Positions 26,380-34,809 of a DNA stretch of 64,000 nt are shown in pieces. The position numbers and the translations under genes are program-made. The notes under the pieces are model-generated. The model did no database searches and had not been told where the DNA came from. It saw only the letters and a program-made list of their open reading frames with translations. The number at the start of each line of letters is the position of its first letter. The first letter of the stretch is position 1. Source of the stretch: Polaribacter pectinis (GTDB lineage: Bacteria > Bacteroidota > Bacteroidia > Flavobacteriales > Flavobacteriaceae); NCBI RefSeq assembly GCF_014352875.1, contig NZ_CP060695.1, positions 3,069,501 through 3,133,500 on the forward strand. The letters run 5' to 3'.

Positions 26380-27252
26380 TTATTCATCTTTAATAATGGT
26401 AAAGTTTGTAGAAAACTCATTTTTAGGAGCTAAAGTTTGCAGACTTATTTTACTATTAAAGTTATTAGAAATTCCTGTTTGAGGTTCTAGCGCAATACTT
26501 TTTCTGTGTGGTGGTGTGTAAATATGCAAATATGCTTTTTCAGCATCAGATTTTAGTAAAATTTTATAGTTTGGTGTGGTCAGTTTTACAAGGTTACTTG
26601 TTAGAAAAAAGCAATTATCAAATTCGTTTTCTGCTATTTTTAGCGGGAATTTAATGTCGTTTTCTACAATTCCAACAACAGATAATCTATCATTATATGT
26701 TATTTTTTTATCACTTTTAATGTCTAGAATACTATTATCAATGTGCGTGCTTTCAAAATATGGATGCCAACCTAAAAAGAAAGGAAAAGTAATATTATCT
26801 GTATTTTTTACACTTATTTTTAAATTGAGAGTATCATTAGTAAGGGTATACTCTAAAGTTATTTTATATAAGAAGGGATAACCTTCTATTCTTTTAGTTT
26901 CTTCATATAGAATTACAACTGAAGCAGAATTTTCTTTTTCTATTTGCTTAATTAAAGTGAATTTCTTGTCATAAATAAGCCCATGTAGTGCATTGTTAAA
27001 TTTATCGTCATTACAATACAATTGATGGTATTTATCATTAAAAGTGTAAGCACCATTTTCTACTCTGCCAGCAAAAGGAAATAAAACGGAAGATGAATAT
27101 GTGTCTTTATAAGTTGAACTATTATTTGCAATAATAGTTTTTCCTTGTAAGGATAATTCTTGTAAACTTCCTCCTAGATTTAAGTATATGAATGCTTTAG
27201 AATTATTAATAGATAATTCTATGCGATTTTCCTCGTGGTTTAATCTTATCAC
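26380..27252 (-). CDS. Aldose 1-epimerase-like protein (second GalM paralogue)
   Basis: This 290-residue protein is clearly related to the GalM at 21483: LFPFAGRVENGAYTF, NNALHGLIY, FFLGWHPYFE and ALEPQTGISNNFN all correspond. The catalytic His, His and Glu positions are kept, so it should be an active mutarotase. It lies about 200 bases upstream of the symporter on the same strand, so the two may be expressed together to process imported sugar. Possessing two mutarotases in one locus suggests different anomer or sugar preference, which is inference. Confidence 0.85.
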   Translation of the reverse strand: MIRLNHEENRIELSINNSKAFIYLNLGGSLQELSLQGKTIIANNSSTYKDTYSSSVLFPFAGRVENGAYTFNDKYHQLYCNDDKFNNALHGLIYDKKFTLIKQIEKENSASVVILYEETKRIEGYPFLYKITLEYTLTNDTLNLKISVKNTDNITFPFFLGWHPYFESTHIDNSILDIKSDKKITYNDRLSVVGIVENDIKFPLKIAENEFDNCFFLTSNLVKLTTPNYKILLKSDAEKAYLHIYTPPHRKSIALEPQTGISNNFNSKISLQTLAPKNEFSTNFTIIKDE

Positions 27253-27438
27253 TTTAATAAACTTTTTAGAACTTTAAAAATAGTATTTTAATTATGTTTT
27301 TACGGGTTTAATTTTTTAAGAATTTATTCTTTTAATATAAGACTCAAATAAGTAATTGTAGAATTGAGCTTAACCTTACTTTTATGAATACAGTTACTAA
27401 ATTTATCAAATAAGCAAAAGAAACCTTTTTATCTGCTT

Positions 27439-27446
27439 TATTTTTG
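27439..27446 (+). promoter_or_regulatory. Putative -7 box of the VOC gene
   Basis: TATTTTTG fits TAnnTTTG 36 bases before the ATG at 27482; no good -33 box accompanies it. Confidence 0.35.
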
Positions 27447-27481
27447 TGTTGAACAGAATATGAATCTAAAAATTTAAAAAA

Positions 27482-27880
27482 ATGAAAGTACAAGCTTATT
27501 TAGCATTTAACGGAAATTGTCAAGAGGCATTAAATTTTTATAGTGATTTATTTAATGCAGATGTAAAAAATAGAATTACCTATGAAGACAAAAAAATAGA
27601 CGTTCCAAGTTCTTATCGAACAAAATTACAACACGCAGAATTAAAAGGTAAAGGTGTCCATTTTATGGCTTATGATGCTTCTCCAGACACTCCTATAAAT
27701 AATGGTAATCAAATTCACATGAGTGTAGATTTGAATGATAAAGATGAAGCAGAAGATGTATTTAACGATCTAGCGAAAGGCGGAATTACACATCACGAAT
27801 TTAGAGAAAGAGAATGGGGTTATTTTGGAAGATGTACAGATAAATATGGAATAAATTGGATGGTAAACTGCAATAGTTAA
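27482..27880 (+). CDS. VOC-superfamily protein (PhnB/glyoxalase-like)
   Basis: The 132-residue protein has the vicinal-oxygen-chelate fold of PhnB-like proteins: KVQAYLAFNGNCQEALNFYS at the first module, an HFMAYDASP strand, NGNQIHMSVDLNDKDEA, and EWGYFGRCTDKYGINWMVN at the C-terminus. Members bind a divalent metal but mostly have unknown substrates; despite common naming there is no evidence for a demethylubiquinone methyltransferase. It is monocistronic, followed by a strong terminator. Confidence 0.85.
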   Translation: MKVQAYLAFNGNCQEALNFYSDLFNADVKNRITYEDKKIDVPSSYRTKLQHAELKGKGVHFMAYDASPDTPINNGNQIHMSVDLNDKDEAEDVFNDLAKGGITHHEFREREWGYFGRCTDKYGINWMVNCNS

Positions 27881-27909
27881 TAACTTCAATTTTTTTTATA
27901 ATGATAAAC

Positions 27910-27944
27910 AAAATGGGTTGCAACTTCAGTTGCAACCCATTTTT
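27910..27944. terminator. Bidirectional terminator
   Basis: AAAATGGGTTGCAACT and AGTTGCAACCCATTTTT form a perfect 16-bp stem with a TC centre. It separates the VOC gene from the convergent thr operon. Confidence 0.88.
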
Positions 27945-27991
27945 AATTAAACTTTATAAAAAGATGTGTTTAATCTAATTAAAATAATGTA

Positions 27992-29275
27992 TTATTCCAT
28001 CAAAAAAGCCTTTAAATCTTTGTAAGAAGAAGCCTTAATAGCTACTTTTTTGTTGTTAATTACTTTCTGAATCTGTGCAGGAATTTCAACCTTAACAGGT
28101 AAAGTTCCTTCTACAACATCTAAAAACTTTACAGGATGAGCCGTTTCTAAAAACACTCCAAATTCATTCTCTTTTAAACCATATTTTTCTAAACCTAAAT
28201 AGCCAACTGCTCCATGAGGATCTGCAACATAACCAGATTCTTTATAAATAGCTTTCATCTTTTTGCGAGTTTCATCATCTGTAAAACTAAAAGAAGAAAA
28301 ATGATTTTTTAAAGCTTCAAAATCGTTATTAAATAATTCCTGAATTCTAATAAAGTTACTTGGGTTACCAACATCCATTGCATTAGAAATTGTTGCTTTA
28401 GACGGTTTTGGAGTATATTTTCCGTCTTTTAAGTAATTAGGTACTGTATCATTTACATTTGTAGAGGCCACAAAATGTTTGACTGGCAAACCTAATTTTT
28501 GTGCCATAATTCCTGCACAAATATTCCCAAAATTTCCACTCGGTACAGAAAAAACCAATTCTTTATTTAACTTTTTTAATTCTTTATAAGTAAAGAAAAA
28601 ATAGAACATTTGTGGCAACCAACGTGCCACATTTATAGAATTTGCAGAGGTTAAAGTCTTCGTGATTTCTTCATCTAAAAAAGCTGTTTTTACCATTTCT
28701 TGACAATCATCAAAAACACCATCTACTTCTAAAGCTGTAATATTCTGACCTAAAGTCGTTAGTTGTTTTTCTTGAATATCGCTCACTTTTCCTGAAGGAT
28801 ATAAAATAACCACATTCACACCTTTTGCACCTAAAAATCCGTTGGCAACTGCGCCTCCAGTATCTCCAGAAGTCGCAACTAAAACAGTAACTTCTTTATC
28901 ATTTCCTTGGTTGAAATATTCCAAACATTTTGCCATAAATTTGGCACCAACATCTTTAAAAGCCATTGTTGGTCCATGAAATAATTCTAAAGAAGCAATA
29001 TTATCCGTAATTTTTACCACAGGAAAATCGAAAGAAACAGTTTCTTCAATAATTTCTTTTAATTTTTCAGTCGGAATTTCATCACCCACAAATTGTTTTA
29101 TTACTTCAAAAGCAATTTCTTGATTTGTGTAATTCTCAATATTGTCAATAAAATCTTTTGAAAGTGAAGTAATTGTTTCCGGAAAATAAATTCCTCTGTC
29201 TTTTGCCAAACCTTCTACAACTGCGTTTTTAAAAGTTGTTTTTGGCGATTTATGATGTAAACTGTAGTAGTTCAT
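27992..29275 (-). CDS. thrC: Threonine synthase
   Basis: ThrC converts O-phosphohomoserine to threonine with PLP. The 427-residue protein starts MNYYSLHHKSPKTTFKNAVV, has the PLP-lysine region LFHGPTMAFKDVGAKFM, the phosphate-binding VATSGDTGGAVANGF, and VPSGNFGNICAG. It is the last gene of thrA-thrB-thrC. A 31-base palindrome (29291-29321) lies in the thrB-thrC gap. Confidence 0.95.
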   Translation of the reverse strand: MNYYSLHHKSPKTTFKNAVVEGLAKDRGIYFPETITSLSKDFIDNIENYTNQEIAFEVIKQFVGDEIPTEKLKEIIEETVSFDFPVVKITDNIASLELFHGPTMAFKDVGAKFMAKCLEYFNQGNDKEVTVLVATSGDTGGAVANGFLGAKGVNVVILYPSGKVSDIQEKQLTTLGQNITALEVDGVFDDCQEMVKTAFLDEEITKTLTSANSINVARWLPQMFYFFFTYKELKKLNKELVFSVPSGNFGNICAGIMAQKLGLPVKHFVASTNVNDTVPNYLKDGKYTPKPSKATISNAMDVGNPSNFIRIQELFNNDFEALKNHFSSFSFTDDETRKKMKAIYKESGYVADPHGAVGYLGLEKYGLKENEFGVFLETAHPVKFLDVVEGTLPVKVEIPAQIQKVINNKKVAIKASSYKDLKAFLME

Positions 29276-29290
29276 TTTATTCGTTTTTTA

Positions 29291-29321
29291 GACCTCACAG
29301 GTTTTTAAAACCTGTGAGGTC
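29291..29321. repeat. Intra-operon palindrome in the thrB-thrC gap
   Basis: GACCTCACAGGTTT and AAACCTGTGAGGTC form a near-perfect stem with a tiny loop. It occupies nearly all of the 57-base gap. I recall this palindrome as a common dispersed hairpin in flavobacteria; it might weaken or process the message between thrB and thrC. A related AACCTGTCAG hairpin lies at 43357-43390. Confidence 0.7.
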
Positions 29322-29332
29322 TTTATCTAATT

Positions 29333-30253
29333 TTATAATATTTTCATTCCTGCTGGATTCACTTTTGAGATAAATAATTCAAACTCAATTCCAGTATTTT
29401 TATACGCTTCATTAATAGCATTATGCACTTTTTCTGCAATTTCATCACCTTTACATAAAGCATAAATTGTTGGGCCTGAACCGCTAATTCCTGCACCTAA
29501 TGCTCCAGCTTTTAGAGCACTTTCTTTAACTTCATCAAAAAACGGAATTAAAGATTTTCTTGCTGGTTCTGCAACCAAATCTACCAAAGAATTGCTAATT
29601 AAGTCGTAATCATTTGTGTACAATCCACTAACCAATCCACCAACGTTTGCCCATTGTGTAATGGCGTCTTTTAACGGGATTTCTTTTGGCAAAACTTCTC
29701 TAGCATCTTTAGTTTTTACTTCAATTTGTGGATGAATTGCAACAACTCTTAATTCTTTTGGAACTGGGAGTTTTATAATTTCTAAAGGTTCGTAACTTCT
29801 TACGAGCACAAAACCACCATAAATTGCTGCTGCAACATTGTCGGCAATTGGAGTTCCACAAGCAACTTCTTCGCCAAACATTGCAAATTTTGTGAGTTCT
29901 AATTCAGAATATTTATTTTCTAAAAATTGATTTGCACCAAAAGCAGCACCAGCAGCACTTGCAGCAGAACTTCCTAAACCACTTCCAGGAGAAAATCCTT
30001 TGTGGATGGTTAATTCAATTCCGAAATTGGCTTTTGCATTTAATAATATCTTTTTTACAACAGCGCTTGCTGCATTTTTATCAACATCGTAGGTTAAATT
30101 AGCGCCAGTAATATTGGTGATTTTTACCCCTTTTTCTGCTGTTTTTGTAAACGTCATTTCATCACCAATTGCATCCACAGCAAAACCCATAGAATCAAAT
30201 CCGCAGGAAACATTGGCAACAGTTGCAGGAGAAAATATTTTTAAATAATCCAT
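29333..30253 (-). CDS. thrB: Homoserine kinase
   Basis: ThrB phosphorylates homoserine with ATP in threonine synthesis. This 306-residue GHMP kinase has the N-terminal FSPATVANVSCGFDSMGFAV, the ATP loop SPGSGLGSSAASAAGAAFGA, and the C-terminal GAGISGSGPTIYAL motif. The order thrA-thrB-thrC matches enteric operons. It is separated from thrA by a 100-base repeat-rich spacer. Confidence 0.95.
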   Translation of the reverse strand: MDYLKIFSPATVANVSCGFDSMGFAVDAIGDEMTFTKTAEKGVKITNITGANLTYDVDKNAASAVVKKILLNAKANFGIELTIHKGFSPGSGLGSSAASAAGAAFGANQFLENKYSELELTKFAMFGEEVACGTPIADNVAAAIYGGFVLVRSYEPLEIIKLPVPKELRVVAIHPQIEVKTKDAREVLPKEIPLKDAITQWANVGGLVSGLYTNDYDLISNSLVDLVAEPARKSLIPFFDEVKESALKAGALGAGISGSGPTIYALCKGDEIAEKVHNAINEAYKNTGIEFELFISKVNPAGMKIL

Positions 30254-30258
30254 TTGTT

Positions 30259-30357
30259 CAGTTTGCAGTCAGCAGTTCTCAGTCTTCAGTCTTCAGTTTG
30301 CAGTCAGTTTTTTTACTGAATACTGCTTACTGGCGACTGCCTACTGAATACTGCCAA
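30259..30357. repeat. Self-complementary simple repeat in the thrA-thrB gap
   Basis: The plus strand reads as many CAGT-containing words (CAGTTTGCAGTCAGCAGT, CAGTCTTCAGTCTTCAGT) followed, after a T run at about 30308-30314, by ACTG words (ACTGAATACTGCTTACTGG, ACTGCCTACTGAATACTG). The two halves are complementary in register-flexible fashion and would form a long imperfect hairpin in the message. Confidence 0.75.
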
Positions 30358-30358
30358 C

Positions 30359-32797
30359 TTATTTAGTAGTTCTAATTATATCAGCAAAAATACCTGAAGC
30401 AGTAACATCTGCACCAGCCCCAGCACCTTTTATAATTAAAGGGTTTTCTGGATATCTATCTGTGAAAAATAAAACAATATTATCACTTCCTTCTAAATTA
30501 TAAAAAGGATGGTCTGAAGGAATGTGTTGCAAACCAACATTTGCTTTTCCGTCTGCAAATTCTGCGACATATTTTAAACGACAATTTTTGTCATTTGCTT
30601 CTTTAAATATTTGTTGAAAATGTGCTTCGTTCTTTGTCAAAGAAGCATAGAAATCATCATTATTAGAAGTGTTTAAACTTTCTTCTGGAAGAAAAGCGTT
30701 TTTAGAAATATCGCTTAATTCTAAATCGTAACCACTTTCTCTGGCAAGAATTAAAATTTTTCTGGCAACATCAACTCCACTTAAATCAATTTTTGGATCT
30801 GGCTCTGTATAACCTTCTTTTTGTGCCTGTTCTACAACATCATGAAAAGTTGAATTTTCATTAAAATTATTAAACACAAAGTTTAAACTTCCAGATAATA
30901 CTGCCTGAATTTTATGAACTCTATCACCAGAATTAATCAAGTTTTTTAAAGTATCTATAATTGGTAAACCTGCACCCACATTCGTTTCAAACAAAAATGG
31001 AGCGTTGTATCTTCTTGAAACTTCTTTTAGCGTTTTATAATTATCTAATAAAGAAGCACAGGCAATTTTATTACATGTTACAACGCCAATACTTTGTCTT
31101 AAATAACTCTCATAAACTTCAGAAACTGCTTGGTTTGCAGTATTATCTACAAAAACGCTATTTCTTTGGTTACATTCTTTAGTTTTGTTGAAAAACTTCT
31201 CTAAACTTGTTGGTTCTCCTTTTTCTAAAAGCTCTTTCCAGTTTTTTAAATCGATTCCTTTTTCATCAAAAACCATTTTTCTAGAGTTGGATAAACCAAT
31301 CACACGAACTTTTAGTTTTAAATTATTTTTTAAGTGTTTTTTCTGTTGGTCTAATTGCGCTAAAAATCGCTCACCAACATTACCTACACCAGTAACGAAA
31401 AGGTTTATTTGTTTAATTTTTTCTTCAAAAAATTGTTCGTGCAACGTATTTAAAGCTTTTTTTGCATCACTTTTATTAATTACTGCAGAAATGTTTTTCT
31501 CTGTAGAACCTTGGGCAATTGCTCTAATATTCACATTATTTTTCCCCAAAGAGCTAAACATTTGTCCGCTTAAACCTTGGTGATTTTTCATATTATCACC
31601 AACCAAAGCAATAATACATAAGTCTTGCTCTAATTTTACAGGATTTACTTTTTGCTTTTCAATTTCAAACTCAAAAGTTTCATCAATTACTGCTTTCGCT
31701 TTCTGTGCATCTTCATCAGCAATACCAATACAAATTGATAATTCTGACGAAGCTTGAGTAATTAAAATAATATTGATATTATGAAAAGAAATTGCTTCAA
31801 ATAAACGTTTAGAAAAACCAGGAATTCCAACCATTCCACTTCCTTCTAACGTAATTAAAGTAATGTTTTCTATATGGCTAATTCCTTTAACAGGCTTGTT
31901 ATTGCTTGTTTCTTGTGCAATTAAAGTTCCTTCTTCTTCTGGCTTAAATGTGTTTTTAATCCAAATAGGAATTTCCTTTTTCAGAACTGGTTGAATTGTT
32001 GGCGGATAAATAACTTTCGCACCAAAATGAGACAATTCCATTGCTTCGTGATAAGAAATATGAGGAATAGGAAACGCCTGTTTTACAACACTTGGGTTGG
32101 CAGTAAACATTCCAGAAACGTCCGTCCAAATTTGCAATTCTTCAGCATTTACAGCAGCAGCAATAATTGCAGCAGTATAATCAGATCCTCCACGTCCTAA
32201 AGTTGTCGTTTTTCCTTCAATTGTTCTTCCTACAAAACCAGGTAAAAGTGTAACTTGTTTCTGATTTCCATCAAAAAAAGCTTCAATATTTTTATTTGTT
32301 TCTGCAAAATTTACGCTTGCATTTAGGTAATTATCAGAAGCAATAATTAGTTCTCTACTATCTTTATAACCTGTTTCAAAATTGCTATTTGCAGCTTTTG
32401 CAATAATATAAGAAGATAACAACTCACCAAAACTTGATATTGTTGCCAATGTTTTAGGTGTTAATTCTTGTAATAAGTAACAACCTTGGTAAATAGTTTC
32501 TAAATGATTGAAGAGTTCTTTTACATACTCAATAACTTCAGATCGGTTTTCTGAAGGAATTAACTCTGAAATTACATCAAAATGATGCGTTTCTAACTTT
32601 TCTAATACTGTTTTATAAGATTCATTTTTTGCAGCTGCTAAATTAGCACCTTCAATTAAAGCGTTTGTTGTTTTACCGAAAGCAGAAACTACAACTGCAA
32701 TTTTAGATGCTTTTGAAGTTTTTTCAACAATTGCTAAAACTTTTTTTATGTTTTCTGAATTTGCGACTGACGAACCGCCGAATTTTAATACTTTCAT
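30359..32797 (-). CDS. thrA: Bifunctional aspartokinase / homoserine dehydrogenase
   Basis: The 812-residue fusion catalyses the first and third steps of threonine synthesis. The kinase domain (about 1-290) starts MKVLKFGGSSVANSENI and has LGRGGSDYTAAIIAA; two ACT-type regulatory segments follow (about 305-450, including MVGIPGFSKRLFEAI and DNMKNHQGLSGQMFSSL). The dehydrogenase domain (about 455-812) has NLFVTGVGNVGERFLAQL for NAD(P) binding and FETNVGAGLPIIDTL. Length and architecture match ThrA of enteric bacteria, which is inhibited by threonine. It is preceded by a Thr/Ile-rich leader peptide at 32897-32938. Confidence 0.95.
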   Translation of the reverse strand: MKVLKFGGSSVANSENIKKVLAIVEKTSKASKIAVVVSAFGKTTNALIEGANLAAAKNESYKTVLEKLETHHFDVISELIPSENRSEVIEYVKELFNHLETIYQGCYLLQELTPKTLATISSFGELLSSYIIAKAANSNFETGYKDSRELIIASDNYLNASVNFAETNKNIEAFFDGNQKQVTLLPGFVGRTIEGKTTTLGRGGSDYTAAIIAAAVNAEELQIWTDVSGMFTANPSVVKQAFPIPHISYHEAMELSHFGAKVIYPPTIQPVLKKEIPIWIKNTFKPEEEGTLIAQETSNNKPVKGISHIENITLITLEGSGMVGIPGFSKRLFEAISFHNINIILITQASSELSICIGIADEDAQKAKAVIDETFEFEIEKQKVNPVKLEQDLCIIALVGDNMKNHQGLSGQMFSSLGKNNVNIRAIAQGSTEKNISAVINKSDAKKALNTLHEQFFEEKIKQINLFVTGVGNVGERFLAQLDQQKKHLKNNLKLKVRVIGLSNSRKMVFDEKGIDLKNWKELLEKGEPTSLEKFFNKTKECNQRNSVFVDNTANQAVSEVYESYLRQSIGVVTCNKIACASLLDNYKTLKEVSRRYNAPFLFETNVGAGLPIIDTLKNLINSGDRVHKIQAVLSGSLNFVFNNFNENSTFHDVVEQAQKEGYTEPDPKIDLSGVDVARKILILARESGYDLELSDISKNAFLPEESLNTSNNDDFYASLTKNEAHFQQIFKEANDKNCRLKYVAEFADGKANVGLQHIPSDHPFYNLEGSDNIVLFFTDRYPENPLIIKGAGAGADVTASGIFADIIRTTK

Positions 32798-32896
32798 TTG
32801 TAATGAATAGTTTGTGTAATTTATTTTTTTATTGCGCTAATTTCGATGTTATTCGAAATAATATATGACCTAGACTGATATAAATATAGAAAACCC

Positions 32897-32938
32897 CTAA
32901 AGGGTAATTGTTGTAGAAATGCGCGTAATATTTCCCAT
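32897..32938 (-). CDS. Putative thr operon leader peptide
   Basis: Upstream of thrA on the same strand a 13-codon ORF encodes MGNITRISTTITL. Four of its 13 residues are Thr and three are Ile, and the core RISTTIT is identical to the E. coli thrL leader peptide, which has MKRISTTITTTITITT. The ORF lies 100 bases before the thrA ATG and about 65 bases after a TACTTTTG -7 box (33003-33010). No strong terminator follows. The only short GC stem (ACCC with GGGU, then U-rich) overlaps the final codons, so the mechanism is not settled. Confidence 0.7.
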   Translation of the reverse strand: MGNITRISTTITL

Positions 32939-33002
32939 AGAAATACCCACTATAGAAATAGTTTTAAAGGTTTTTATGTTAGATTTTGAAATATTCACAA
33001 AG

Positions 33003-33010
33003 CAAAAGTA
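33003..33010 (-). promoter_or_regulatory. Putative -7 box of the thr operon
   Basis: TACTTTTG on the minus strand fits TAnnTTTG and would give a 5' UTR containing the leader peptide. No TTTG -33 box is found at 19 bases. Confidence 0.45.
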
Positions 33011-33114
33011 TTATTAATATTTAATTTGCCCTTGTATAATGTAGATTATTTTTGTTTTTAATTCAATTTATGCGAAATTGATAAAATTGAGTTCTTGAAA
33101 ATAAAAATATCTAA

Positions 33115-34677
33115 TTATTTACCTGATAGATTTATCTTTTCTTTAATAATTAAAGCTATGGGTTTGTTCTCAATTTTACTTTCTAACCACGACAAAATAT
33201 CTAAATATAAGAAAGCTCTTTTTTCATACGGGTGATTTTCGAACTTCTTTAATTTGATGTGAATCTTCTTAAATTCTCCTTTAATTTCATGTGGAAAAAC
33301 ATCACTTAAATCTCTAATAGAAGTCAGAAATACTTTCTGAACCTCTTGTAAGTTTTCCATTTTTAGTAAGAATTTGTAAGTATCTAAAAATTGTCTTTCT
33401 AAATCGTAGTCTAAACCACATTCATAATGTGCAATTAAGTTTAAAATACGTGCAAAACATTGTAAATCTTCTGCTGACCCTAAATTTTTAGAATGAATTA
33501 TCTTTTGCAAATAAGTAATACATAATTCATTTTTACCCATACCAAAATACAAACAGGCAATTTTGTAATAAAGCATTACAATGTAATGACTATCTAGTCT
33601 GTTTTTGTATTTGTTTATTTTTTCATTTATAATATCTACTAAATATTCTCCTTCAGAAAAAGTACCTTCTAAAAAGTGTAAGTGTAATTTATTAGCGTAT
33701 AAATATTGAAAAATTAGTAACTCTGTGTTTGTGTTTAAAGGGATTTTTTTCAGCTCGATATCTTCTTCAAATAGTACTAATTCTTCTTTAAAAGTAGATA
33801 CTTTTTTTACAAAGAAAGAAGCTTCTAAAAGGTAGTTTATTCCCTTTAGATAAAAAACAGGATGTAATACAATTAGTTTTTGATTTTCTTTAAATAAATC
33901 TACCCATTTGCTAGCGTACTTGTAGCTTTGTAAGAAATCTTGAATTAAAAAACTATGCCATAAATGTGCTTTATATAACCATAATTTTTCTCTAAAACCT
34001 AATTTTTGATAGTTGTATTTAGGCAATCTATCTTCAAAATAAGTATTTACAAATTGTAACTCTTTCTCGTTTTTTACATAACCATTTTGTAATAAATGAC
34101 TATATAATTGAAGCGATAAGTTAGATAATTTACTCGCAATTACATTCTGCTGACTTAATTCTTTTGCCTGTACAGAAAGCTGGTCTGCTCTATTACTTAA
34201 ACTTCTGGTTATGTATTGTGTTTCAATAACTTTTTCTAGCTCTACAATTTCGTAGGCAATATTTTTTTCTTCATTATCTAAAGCTAAATTTTTAGCCTTA
34301 TCTAATAATTTTAAGCTTTGTTTATATAATCCTTTTTGATATAAAACCGTTGCAAAATCTAATTGTTCTCTAATTTGAATTCTGATGTTTTTATGAGCAG
34401 GATTTAAACGAAGACTAATTAAAATCTGTTTGTATAAATGTGCCTTTAAGTTAGATAATTGTTGTTTAGAGACAATTCCGCTTCCAATAATTACCTTTTC
34501 ATCGTATACTTTTAGCTTTTCTAAAAATTTGAATAAAGAGAAAAATTTTGCATCGATATTACCACCCAATCTTCCTACATAAAGATTAAATTGCCTCTTT
34601 TCTGACTTTGTTAAAGACTTAATAAGTACAAAAAGAGCATCATTTTGTTGACTGGCGGATGTAATGTTTTTACTCAT
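33115..34677 (-). CDS. Helical TPR-like protein of unknown function
   Basis: The 520-residue protein has no signal peptide or membrane segment. It is almost wholly alpha-helical, with repeated amphipathic helix pairs suggesting tetratricopeptide-type repeats (for example QLDFATVLYQKGLYKQSLKL and MLYYKIACLYFGMGKNELCI). The N-terminus, with LFVLIKSLTKSEKRQFNLYV, looks like a conserved segment of a Bacteroidota-specific family I have seen but whose function I do not know. It lies between the divergent leuA and the thr operon and is presumably a cytoplasmic scaffold. Confidence 0.7.
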   Translation of the reverse strand: MSKNITSASQQNDALFVLIKSLTKSEKRQFNLYVGRLGGNIDAKFFSLFKFLEKLKVYDEKVIIGSGIVSKQQLSNLKAHLYKQILISLRLNPAHKNIRIQIREQLDFATVLYQKGLYKQSLKLLDKAKNLALDNEEKNIAYEIVELEKVIETQYITRSLSNRADQLSVQAKELSQQNVIASKLSNLSLQLYSHLLQNGYVKNEKELQFVNTYFEDRLPKYNYQKLGFREKLWLYKAHLWHSFLIQDFLQSYKYASKWVDLFKENQKLIVLHPVFYLKGINYLLEASFFVKKVSTFKEELVLFEEDIELKKIPLNTNTELLIFQYLYANKLHLHFLEGTFSEGEYLVDIINEKINKYKNRLDSHYIVMLYYKIACLYFGMGKNELCITYLQKIIHSKNLGSAEDLQCFARILNLIAHYECGLDYDLERQFLDTYKFLLKMENLQEVQKVFLTSIRDLSDVFPHEIKGEFKKIHIKLKKFENHPYEKRAFLYLDILSWLESKIENKPIALIIKEKINLSGK

Positions 34678-34809
34678 AATACATTGTTAACTAGGTAGTT
34701 AATTAATGTTGTGTTACTTTAGAAATCGTGATTCTTTAAATAACAAGATTTAGATTGAAAAGGCAAGATATATATTTGATTTATAATAAAGACAATCTTT
34801 ACAGAAATT

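Noticed and set aside
30961..32200. Several plus-strand ORFs of 69-132 codons within thrA
   Set aside because: They are antisense shadows of a well-conserved gene, with compositions expected from the opposite frame.
32893..32905. ACCC/GGGU hairpin with U-rich tail as a thr attenuator terminator
   Set aside because: The stem is only four pairs and overlaps the last leader codons, so stalling would promote rather than prevent termination. It was not listed as a terminator.
34706..34753. 15-codon ORF (MLCYFRNRDSLNNKI) upstream of leuA as a leucine leader peptide
   Set aside because: Only two leucines are present, they are not adjacent, and no terminator follows before leuA.
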